From contig CAZHWT010000008.1 of the NCBI GenBank assembly GCA_964536215.1, forward strand, positions 1 to 35,240: 35,240 nt of DNA, given 5' to 3'. Source of the stretch: CAZHWT01 sp964536215. GTDB lineage: Bacteria > Patescibacteriota > CAZHWT01. Position 1 is the stretch's first letter, and each line of letters opens with the position of its first letter. Below are positions 29,537 through 35,240 of this stretch, piece by piece. The notes below the pieces were generated by a model. The model saw nothing but the letters and a program-made list of their open reading frames with translations. It did no database searches and had not been told where the DNA came from. The translations under genes and the position numbers were made by a program.

Positions 29537-29571
29537 ATAGCCAGGTGCCAAATTGCTGAGCATCTGGCTAT
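29537..29571 (+). terminator. Intrinsic terminator
   Basis: ATAGCCAGGTGC (29537-29548) and GCATCTGGCTAT (29560-29571) form a 12-bp stem with one G-T pair and an 11-nt loop; TACTTTG follows. It closes the 338-aa gene and may serve the convergent truB. Confidence 0.7.
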
Positions 29572-29642
29572 TACTTTGTCATGCCCCGGTTGGATTAGGA
29601 ATCGGAGTAGGCGCTTCCCGTGTTTATTTGCTTATTATATGA

Positions 29643-30377
29643 CTACCCTTCTTGTTGAATAAGATGCTGAGCAGGGTCTGAGGATTGTTGTAGCTCTGCT
29701 AGGGTGATGGAGTGGTCAATGGAGTGTGGGCCACTGGCTAGCCGGCGGAGTTGGGTTAGGTGGGCGAGGGTGTTTAGCTTTTGGGCGATTTCTTCGGCTA
29801 GGACGCGGATGTAGGTGCCTTTCGAGCAGGTGACGGTGATGGTGGCAGTGGGGAATGGTGGGGTGGGGTCGAAGGTATCTAGTGTGATTTTGTTGATAGT
29901 GATGATCCGGATAGGGAGGGTTTCGATGGGCTTGCCGGCCCGGGCTAGATTGTAGAGTTTTTGGCCGTTAACTTTAATAGCGGAGTAGGCGGGGGCGGTT
30001 TGCTGGCGAGTGCCCTCTAGCTCCGGCAGAATTTTTTTAATATCGGTTTCGGTTAGCCTGGTGGCGTCGGCGGTGTCGATGACCGTGCCATCGGCGTCGG
30101 CAGTGTCGGTTTGCTGGCCAAATTTTATGGTGGCTTGGTAGGTTTTATCCTGGGATAGCAGCTGGTCCGATAGTTTGGTGGCTTTGCCGACCAGGACAAT
30201 GAGGACGCCGGTGGCTAGTGGATCGAGGGTGCCGGCGTGGCCGACTTTCTTGGTGTTAAAAATGCGGCGGACTTTGTTGACGACATCATGACTGGTCCAG
30301 CCGGAAGGCTTGTCGATGATGAGGATTCCGGAGGGAGGGATATCGGGTGTCTGGAGTCGGTTGTCTGGTGATGACAT
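29643..30377 (-). CDS. truB: tRNA pseudouridine-55 synthase
   Basis: Makes pseudouridine 55 in the T loop of tRNAs. From ATG 30377 it has 244 residues. It shows GILIIDKPSGWTSHDVVNKVRRI, the catalytic block KKVGHAGTLDPLATGVLIVLVGKATKL with D52, YQATIKFGQQTDTADADG, QTAPAYSAIKVNGQKLYNLARAGK and KGTYIRVLAEEIAQKL. It is shorter than E. coli TruB because the C-terminal PUA-like extension is absent, as in several small genomes. Ten more in-frame codons upstream exist, but a TATACT box lies exactly 6 nt before ATG 30377, so the mRNA should be leaderless. Confidence 0.95.
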   Translation of the reverse strand: MSSPDNRLQTPDIPPSGILIIDKPSGWTSHDVVNKVRRIFNTKKVGHAGTLDPLATGVLIVLVGKATKLSDQLLSQDKTYQATIKFGQQTDTADADGTVIDTADATRLTETDIKKILPELEGTRQQTAPAYSAIKVNGQKLYNLARAGKPIETLPIRIITINKITLDTFDPTPPFPTATITVTCSKGTYIRVLAEEIAQKLNTLAHLTQLRRLASGPHSIDHSITLAELQQSSDPAQHLIQQEG

Positions 30378-30383
30378 GGGGGT

Positions 30384-30389
30384 AGTATA
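30384..30389 (-). promoter_or_regulatory. -10 box of truB (leaderless)
   Basis: TATACT on the minus strand, 6 nt from ATG 30377; its surroundings resemble the murF promoter. Confidence 0.7.
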
Positions 30390-30557
30390 CAGCATGCGGG
30401 TGGGCATTGGTATCTAGGATTGGTATTTGGGGTGAATTGGAGAACGATGCATGGCCCGTCCGCCTGTGGCGGAAACAAGCGAAGATTTGAGTTGACGAGT
30501 CGACAAGTTGACGAGTAGGCAAGTAGGTTAGTTAAGTGGCAAGAAAGGAGAGTCCAA

Positions 30558-30590
30558 ATGCCAAGCAAAGGTACAAGACGCAAGAAATAA
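30558..30590 (+). CDS. 10-codon micro-ORF in repeat copy B (MPSKGTRRKK)
   Basis: AAGGAG (30545-30550) lies 7 nt before the ATG of a 10-codon frame ending in TAA. Compared with copy A (16-48), three of 33 bases differ, changing only Asn to Ser and Ser to Thr, while about 25 bases downstream are identical. The ribosome site and conservative changes hint at translation; two copies are too few to prove it. Confidence 0.4.
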   Translation: MPSKGTRRKK

Positions 30591-30678
30591 ACACCACTAG
30601 TACTCAAATCATCTTAATCGCTAATCGCAAACTGCAAACTGTAAACTGATTCGAATAACTAAACCTCGAGCAAAAGAA

Positions 30679-30700
30679 TGTACGTACATATGTACGTACA
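30679..30700. repeat. Paired self-complementary decamers TGTACGTACA
   Basis: Third occurrence, spacer TA; the 22 bp are identical to 15367-15388. Confidence 0.9.
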
Positions 30701-30941
30701 CGTATAGGTACATCTGGCATAAGGATTCTAGATTCACCCCGATTTAATCGGGGTGGGGTCGAGAATGACGCGAAGGGAAGGGAGAGAGGTGTGAAGTATG
30801 AATTACGGGAACGAATTGAAATTAGAATTGTAAAGACTGGCTGCCTTGCTGCCTTGCCATCTTGCTGCCTCTTAGATCGAATAACGAATAGACGAATAAC
30901 GAACAAGCGAATAGCCAATAACATCATCAACGAGTAGATTG

Positions 30942-31430
30942 CTACTTTTCCAGTGTCACTTCGTCTCCTACTTTTAAATTGAGCTCAGCAGACCTATTGG
31001 CGGCTATTTCTAGGACGGCGCCTAGCTGGTTGGTGGGCGCGGGATAGCGAGTTAGGTTGTTGTCGGGCGTGTTGGGTGGAGGCGGTTGGAGGTTTTGACT
31101 AATGCCGATAATTTTATTGTCGGCGATCCAGATGATGTCGATGGCAATGAGCATGTCTTTCATCCAGTAAGCAACATTAGGCTCGTTGTTATAGGGGAAA
31201 TAAAGCCCTTGATTAGGCTGTAGTTCGGTAATGCCGGACAGGCCTTTAGTTTGCTGTTCTGGGGTGGTGGCGATGGCAATGTCAAACTGATGGTCGCCAA
31301 CAGTTAGACGGTGAGTAGTGGAGAGGAGATGATTAGCTGTTTGTTTGGATGAGGAGTGGGTCAAAATGAAAATAATTAGGCCCATGCCGGTGAGCATGAC
31401 GATGGTGGGGATAATGAGGAATTTGCGCAT
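30942..31430 (-). CDS. DUF192 family protein, membrane-anchored
   Basis: This 162-residue protein has an N-terminal membrane helix (about 4-25, FLIIPTIVMLTGMGLIIFIL). An outside domain holds the family pattern: FDIAIATTPEQQTKGLSGI, LYFPYNNEPNVAYWMKDMLIAIDIIWI, KIIGISQN and AVLEIAANRSAELNLKVGDEV. DUF192 proteins are small beta-rich domains of unknown function. It follows a small membrane-protein gene by 7 nt, with AGGAG in the gap, so both are in one transcript. Confidence 0.9.
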   Translation of the reverse strand: MRKFLIIPTIVMLTGMGLIIFILTHSSSKQTANHLLSTTHRLTVGDHQFDIAIATTPEQQTKGLSGITELQPNQGLYFPYNNEPNVAYWMKDMLIAIDIIWIADNKIIGISQNLQPPPPNTPDNNLTRYPAPTNQLGAVLEIAANRSAELNLKVGDEVTLEK

Positions 31431-31437
31431 AGCGCTC

Positions 31438-31677
31438 CTAAATGAGCAGTAAGACTAGGGAGATAATGGCGATGATAAAAATGTACTCCATTATCGCCTG
31501 GCGGTTGAGAGTTTTGGCTTCGTGATGATGCCAGATGGCCCAAATAAGGTAGGTAACGGCAATAAAGCCGATGACGGCCCAGTGGATGGGTTGAGATGGC
31601 AGAATGACGACCAGCGCCCCACCGCCGAGAAGGAGGGCAATGAGGATGATGAAATGAATAATGAGTGAGTGGGACAT
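31438..31677 (-). CDS. Small membrane protein, function unknown
   Basis: 79 residues with three hydrophobic segments (about 6-26, 31-49 and 63-79) and a short polar loop (WHHHEAKTLNRQA) between the second and third. No family recognised. It is co-transcribed with the DUF192 gene, and its start lies 71 nt after the CAP-domain gene, across a heptamer run. Confidence 0.7.
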   Translation of the reverse strand: MSHSLIIHFIILIALLLGGGALVVILPSQPIHWAVIGFIAVTYLIWAIWHHHEAKTLNRQAIMEYIFIIAIISLVLLLI

Positions 31678-31685
31678 GGATGGGG

Positions 31686-31712
31686 TTTATCGTTTATCGT
31701 TTATCGTTTTTC
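31686..31712. repeat. Heptamer run (ATCGTTT), 3-4 copies
   Basis: TTTATCG units repeated head-to-tail between two co-directional genes, the last one TTTTTCG. Confidence 0.85.
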
Positions 31713-31748
31713 GTTCCGATTACTATTTGACTATAAACTAAAAACTAA

Positions 31749-32795
31749 CTAGAGCACTCCTCCTGAAGCGCTGTACATGACTAGGAGCATTAGGACGCCC
31801 AGGGCTCCGGCGTGGAGTAGTGAGTGGCTATGGGCGTGTTTGATGCCTTTGTGAAAGAGGACACTGGAATCGAAGATGAAGAGCAGCATGAGGATGGCTA
31901 AGAAGACGATGGTGACGGTTTGAGGGACGCCCCAGGAGCTGATGGGTTTGGGATGGAGTAATTGGTATGGTAGCTGGCTGAGTTGATTGAGGGCGGTGCT
32001 GGGTACGCCGGTGGCACCTTCAACTTGAGGTGCTTGGAGGTTTTGACTGAGTTGTGTTTCTTTGACAGGCGATTGAGTAGGTTGCGGATTGGTTGTGGCT
32101 GGAGCTGTTTGGGATTGAGTGGATGGTGGCGTCTGAACAGTGGATTTAGGGGTTGTCTGACCAGTTGCTGGCGGTGGAGTCGTAGCGGTTTGAGTAGGCG
32201 TACCAAAGTGTTGGACGACTAAGGTGGTGTCGTGGCCTTGCATATAGCCGTTAACAACAGCAATGCCAATATCTTTGTAGCCAGGAGCCAGCATATTTTC
32301 GCGGTGAGACGGGCTGTTCATCCAGCCATCTATGACGCCTTGGGAGGTGTCGAAATCGCGAGCCAAGTTTTCGCCTGCCAAGGTGTAGACATAGCCGGCC
32401 TGGTCAAACCAATACCAAGGACTTTTTCCTGATGGGGCGTAGTGGGCCCAGTAGTCCTCGGCGAACATGTTTTGAGCTTTGAGTTTAGCCGATTGGTCAA
32501 GCTGGGAGCTTTCGCGGAGAGCTCCGACGCCGTTGGCTAGTCTGGTCTGATTAGTAAGTCGGATAAGCTCGGATTGACTAATAGCAGTGGCAAAGCCTAA
32601 TACCTGGCTGGATCGAGCTACTAAAACGTTGTAGCCAATATTAAAAGCCAGCAAAGCAACTAGGTAGACCGCTAAGGCTTGATGTCTAATGGCTTTGGGG
32701 TGATGGTTGTTTCCTTCGTGAGGGTAGACTAATTGCTTGAGGTGATGAACAAAACCGCGAGAAGGTTTGGCTTTTTTAGATTTCTTGTAGGGCAT
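31749..32795 (-). CDS. CAP (SCP/PR1-like) domain membrane protein
   Basis: 348 residues. A basic N-terminus and one membrane helix (about 42-62) lead to a CAP domain outside the cell (about 75-200). It shows LIRLTNQTRLANGVGALRESSQLDQSAKLKAQNM, DYWAHYAPSGKSPWYWF, AGENLARDF and WMNSPSHRENMLAPGYKDIGIAVVNG, the YkwD-like bacterial set with its His and Glu residues. A long Thr/Pro/Gln linker (about 203-262) follows, then two more membrane helices at the end (about 291-310 and 327-345). CAP proteins in bacteria are extracellular and of largely unknown activity. The extra C-terminal helices are not usual. No clear promoter is visible close to the ATG. Confidence 0.88.
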   Translation of the reverse strand: MPYKKSKKAKPSRGFVHHLKQLVYPHEGNNHHPKAIRHQALAVYLVALLAFNIGYNVLVARSSQVLGFATAISQSELIRLTNQTRLANGVGALRESSQLDQSAKLKAQNMFAEDYWAHYAPSGKSPWYWFDQAGYVYTLAGENLARDFDTSQGVIDGWMNSPSHRENMLAPGYKDIGIAVVNGYMQGHDTTLVVQHFGTPTQTATTPPPATGQTTPKSTVQTPPSTQSQTAPATTNPQPTQSPVKETQLSQNLQAPQVEGATGVPSTALNQLSQLPYQLLHPKPISSWGVPQTVTIVFLAILMLLFIFDSSVLFHKGIKHAHSHSLLHAGALGVLMLLVMYSASGGVL

Positions 32796-33246
32796 GGTTT
32801 TAGAAAATAGAAGCTAGAAAATAGAAATAAGAGATATCTTTGGAGCGTCTGTTGGTCATTATACGAGGTGGAGGAGGAGGGGGCAAGCGCGCTCTGCTGC
32901 GCTGAGCAGTAGGCAAGTAGGGAGTCGGGAGTAGGCGAGCAGCCTGCGGCTGCAGAAGTAGGGAGGTAGAAGCAAGAAGTGTGGGGGGGGTCGAATGGGC
33001 ATGCAGCTTTGCTGCAGAGTTACAAACTTATTTCTTGTAGACGAGTAGACGAACTAACGAATAAGCGGATAGACGCGTAGACACTAGTAACTGTACAAAC
33101 TTTGAACGTTGGCTCAAAGTGAAAGCTTTTAGCTTTTGGCTGTGGCTTTGCGGTTTACGCTCTCAGCTTGGCGCTATTCTCTAGACAGCTAATAACTACC
33201 CCCTGGCACCTAGAACCTAGCCCCTAAAACCTTTATCATAGTTCAT
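32796..33246. other. Gene-free spacer with repeat words
   Basis: No gene is supported. It holds AGAAAAT-type units next to the CAP-gene start, a minus-strand TATAAT near 32858, GTAGGCAAGT words (about 32908-32935), CTGCGGCTGCAG/GCAGCTTTGCTGC hairpin words, GAATAAGCGGATAGACG words, and the GCTGTGGCTTTGC repeat shared with 20090-20115. Confidence 0.6.
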
Positions 33247-33888
33247 ATGTCTTGGTTAAAGAGTAACAAGTTGCCGGTTGTTTTGATTGTGGCTGGGCTG
33301 GTGGTGTTGGGGGTAAGTTATGGGCAGGTGTGGTGGCCAGATATTTGGTATTGGTGGAATCAAAAGGCTGAGATTCACTATAGTGTGGATGCGCCGGAGA
33401 GTGGTTCGAGTAACGTTAAGCAGATTACGCCGGCTTCAACTGAGTTTGGATTGGTGATTGAGTCGATTGGTGTTAATGAGCGAGTAGCAGAGCAAATTGA
33501 TGCGTTTGATCCAAAAATTTATTTAACGGTGTTAAATAAATTTGGAGTGGCTCAGGCTAAAGGCAGTGTGCCTCCGGGCCAGGTGGGAACGACCTATTTG
33601 TTTGGTCATTCTACTATTAATGTGTGGGAAATTGGTCGCTATCATGCTCCATTTACGTTGTTGGATAAGGTGAAGATTGACGATAGGATTGTGACCTATT
33701 ATAAGGGCGAACGGTTTGACTATACGGTGACCGAGCGTAAGGTGGTGGCGCCGACTGAGGTGCATTATTTGACTGATAAACAAAAAGAGCCGACGCTGAT
33801 TGTGCAGACGTGCGATCCGCCGGGAGAGAACACTAAGCGATTGTTGCTGATCGCTAAGCTCAGCTCGCACGGCCTGGCTGAGCAGTAG
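33247..33888 (+). CDS. Sortase
   Basis: This membrane-anchored Cys transpeptidase cuts between Thr and Gly of LPxTG-type signals and links the protein to the cell wall. It has 213 residues, with an N-terminal membrane helix (about 8-27) and a catalytic domain with H121 in YLFGHST, C189 in LIVQTCDPPG and R198 in TKRLLLIA, the complete triad. The TLxTC motif is present as TLIVQTC. The class cannot be settled by eye; it is not clearly class A. Its likely substrate in this window is the LPNTG protein at 917-3181. TATCAT ends 7 nt before the ATG, and no ribosome site is seen, so it may be leaderless. Confidence 0.93.
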   Translation: MSWLKSNKLPVVLIVAGLVVLGVSYGQVWWPDIWYWWNQKAEIHYSVDAPESGSSNVKQITPASTEFGLVIESIGVNERVAEQIDAFDPKIYLTVLNKFGVAQAKGSVPPGQVGTTYLFGHSTINVWEIGRYHAPFTLLDKVKIDDRIVTYYKGERFDYTVTERKVVAPTEVHYLTDKQKEPTLIVQTCDPPGENTKRLLLIAKLSSHGLAEQ

Positions 33889-34105
33889 GGGGTAGGGGGT
33901 GAGTGTTTGCACGTTTGCTTGTTTGCTCGTAATTTGTCGCTTGCACTATGTAATTAACCTAACTTGATATTCTTTGGGCCTAGACGACATAGGGAGATAG
34001 TGGGTTGGGCAGATTGGGTATTTTGGGAGTATTGGAATCGCATCACTCGTCTACGAGCAAACGCGCAAACTTAACTACTTTCCCACATCCGACTTGCTTG
34101 CGAAT
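33889..34105. other. Gene-free spacer between convergent genes
   Basis: GTTTGC/GCAAAC words occur at both ends (33905-33925 and 34055-34070). No terminator-type hairpin or gene is seen. Confidence 0.5.
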
Positions 34106-34741
34106 TTATTTCTTGTCTACGGCAGTAGAAAAGAAGGTTGGATGATGCGACGGTTGGTCGGATTCGGGCTCGATAATGGGGCCAGTTGGTTCGGTATCGG
34201 TGGTAGACTTGGAGGTGTGAGTCTGTTTGCGGCGAGGTTGGATGAGGTACTCTTGCGGTTTTTCGTCTAAGTCGTGGAATTCGTTGACTTTGTCTAAAAG
34301 CTTGCTGGAGGTGGTGCGGCCGAAAGCCCAGGCTTCTACATAGCAACCTTTATTTTCTTGCAGATAATTGACCAAGGCTTCGTAGTCACCGTCACCAGAG
34401 ACGAGAATGATGGTATCAAGTTTGTCGGCCATTTTAATAGCATCCACCGTAATGCCAACATCCCAGTCGCCCTTTTTGGCGCCGCCAGCAAAGATTTGTA
34501 AATCTTTGGATTTAACTTCGTAGCCAGCTCGATCTAAGGCGTCAAAAAAGTTTTGCTCTTCTTTGATATCGGCTTTGATAACATAAGCGATGGCGCGAAT
34601 GAGCTTGCGGCCCGCGACCGCTTCTTGAAGGACGTGACCAAAGTCAACTTTAGCCCCTTTGTAGAGATTTTTGGCCGAGTAATACATATTGGAGACGTCA
34701 ACAAAAATGCCAACGCGTTGATCAGGGTTTTTAACAGACAT
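34106..34741 (-). CDS. NYN/LabA-type PIN-like nuclease domain protein
   Basis: 211 residues. The NYN domain spans about 8-160: RVGIFVDVSNMYYSAKNLY with D15 and N18, GDWDVGITVDAIKMAD, and TIILVSGDGDYEALVNYLQ, giving the acidic cluster expected for metal-dependent RNA cleavage. A basic/Thr-rich, Pro-containing tail (about 165-211) is probably disordered. The LabA/DUF88 family includes ribonucleases and proteins of unknown role. TGT-TATAAT ends exactly 6 nt before the ATG, the cleanest leaderless case here. Confidence 0.9.
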   Translation of the reverse strand: MSVKNPDQRVGIFVDVSNMYYSAKNLYKGAKVDFGHVLQEAVAGRKLIRAIAYVIKADIKEEQNFFDALDRAGYEVKSKDLQIFAGGAKKGDWDVGITVDAIKMADKLDTIILVSGDGDYEALVNYLQENKGCYVEAWAFGRTTSSKLLDKVNEFHDLDEKPQEYLIQPRRKQTHTSKSTTDTEPTGPIIEPESDQPSHHPTFFSTAVDKK

Positions 34742-34747
34742 GGGGGT

Positions 34748-34756
34748 ATTATAACA
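34748..34756 (-). promoter_or_regulatory. Extended -10 promoter of the NYN gene (leaderless)
   Basis: TGT-TATAAT on the minus strand with 6 nt to the ATG at 34741. Confidence 0.75.
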
Positions 34757-35171
34757 CTTACGGATGAGAAGGTACGAGTGAGTTTATGGTTTACCCCGAT
34801 TAAATCGGGGGTTTATAGTTTTACGAATATACGAATTGGGTAACAGCCGAATTACGAATGTATATGCGAATCCACGAAACACGAATGCTACGAATGAACT
34901 GGGGGCATTATGCCAATACACCCAATACACCCAATACGCCCAATATCCCCAATACACCCAATATCCCCAATACACCATTTCCCCCCATGACCCCTAGGAG
35001 TCCAAGGATACCTAGCCGTTTTGTAAGTAGTGAGTTCCGACCCTGGCGGGGCGGACAAGGGTGGGTAGTGAGTAGTTATGCGAATAACGAATAGGCGAAT
35101 AACGAAGCATCGAATAAAACGAATAGACTTTTGCTGCAAACCGTAAACCGCTCTGCTTTAGCAGAGCTGGA
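34757..35171. repeat. Intergenic repeat mosaic at the right edge
   Basis: It contains an ACCCCGATT/AATCGGGG hairpin (about 34794-34810, opposite orientation to most), CGAAT words, the nonamer array (34913-34975), a GTAGTGAGT run, the 46-bp segment shared with 23755-23800 (35065-35110), AAACCGT words and a CTCTGC/GCAGAG hairpin (about 35151-35166). No gene is supported. Confidence 0.7.
34913..34975. repeat. Nonamer tandem array (CCAATACAC), 7 copies
   Basis: Seven 9-bp units: four CCAATACAC, one CCAATACGC and two CCAATATCC. A period of 9 sets it apart from the 7-bp arrays. Confidence 0.9.
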
Positions 35172-35200
35172 TTGACATTTGGTTAGTAAATCCGTATACT
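35172..35200 (+). promoter_or_regulatory. Strong promoter at the right edge
   Basis: TTGACA (35172-35177), a 17-nt spacer and TATACT (35195-35200). The gene it drives starts beyond the window. Confidence 0.8.
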
Positions 35201-35240
35201 TGGTTGGCTAAATAAGTCATATTTCTCACCGTTGAACAGC

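Larger units (their letters stand above)
30418..30941. repeat. Composite intergenic repeat, copy B (fullest)
   Basis: In order: a CCGCCTGTGGCGG hairpin (about 30458-30470), GACGAGT/GTAGGCAAGT words, the micro-ORF with conserved flanks (30541-30616), CTAATCG and AAACTGC heptamers, the decamer pair (30679-30700), the ACCCCGATT/AATCGGGGT hairpin (about 30736-30755), a GTCGAGAATGAC segment, a GAATTACGGGAACGAA segment, a CTTGCCATCTTGCTGCCTCT segment (about 30855-30875) and GAATAACGAATAGACG words. No protein gene other than the micro-ORF is supported. Confidence 0.8.

Noticed and set aside
30604..30930. 108-codon minus-strand frame containing FVIRLFVIR
   Set aside because: The repeated residues come from translating GAATAACGAA repeat words; similar chance frames occur at 23499-23690 and 34888-35139.

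Overview
The window looks like chromosomal sequence from a small-genome bacterium of the Candidate Phyla Radiation (Patescibacteria) type. This is inferred from gene content, not from a marker gene. Pointers are a cell wall with a sortase but no recognisable outer-membrane genes, a minimal SufS/SufU pair, an archaeal-type class I aldolase next to a PfkB kinase, short single-domain proteins and many compact hypothetical membrane proteins. The genetic code is standard: TGA is used as a stop inside ATGA overlaps at 10016-10019 and 11119-11122. Positions 11799-11898 are 100 Ns, an assembly gap inside a tandem repeat.

Layout. 1-780: intergenic repeat and a mannose-6-phosphate-isomerase-type cupin. 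917-4751 (minus): two paralogous Asn/Thr-rich repeat surface proteins, one with an LPNTG sortase signal, behind a near-consensus promoter. 5150-9554: trxB, a doubly frameshifted XTP/dITP pyrophosphatase, a HAD hydrolase, sufS, a small winged-helix-like protein with its own promoter, palindrome and terminator, sufU and a DUF2061 protein. 9762-11541: glutaredoxin-like protein, rpiB, rpe and a cupredoxin-like protein, tightly packed. 11707-14518: aldolase, PfkB kinase and a membrane protein; the leader holds the heptamer array with the gap. 14591-15332 (minus): an operon of three small unknown proteins. 15361-15765: repeat mosaic. 15766-20003: YggT, tRNA-Glu, a membrane-anchored unknown, ddl (minus), a zinc-ribbon protein, a low-affinity iron permease-like protein and a DUF2103-like protein. 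20132-23494 (minus): ABC-F ATPase, four-helix-bundle protein and murF. 23904-29510: a giant cytosolic repeat protein and a coiled-coil acidic protein behind matching promoter sequences. 29643-32795 (minus): truB, repeat mosaic, DUF192, a small membrane protein and a CAP-domain protein. 33247-34741: sortase and a NYN/LabA protein.

How the parts fit. Ddl and MurF make and attach the D-Ala-D-Ala end of the peptidoglycan peptide. The sortase can anchor the LPNTG protein to that wall. RpiB, Rpe, the aldolase and the PfkB kinase cover sugar-phosphate interconversion, although Rpe and the aldolase each lack an expected active-site residue. SufS/SufU provide Fe-S assembly; TrxB and the glutaredoxin provide thiol redox.

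Most unusual features: (1) six genes whose start codon lies exactly 6 nt after a -10 box, and others close to that, which predicts leaderless mRNAs; (2) intergenic DNA built from repeat modules in conserved order (7-bp tandem arrays, self-complementary decamer pairs, a CCCCGAT hairpin), two copies with a conserved 10-codon micro-ORF; (3) the uncharacterised 1498-aa/338-aa protein pair; (4) the Asn-rich surface protein pair with a sortase in the same window.
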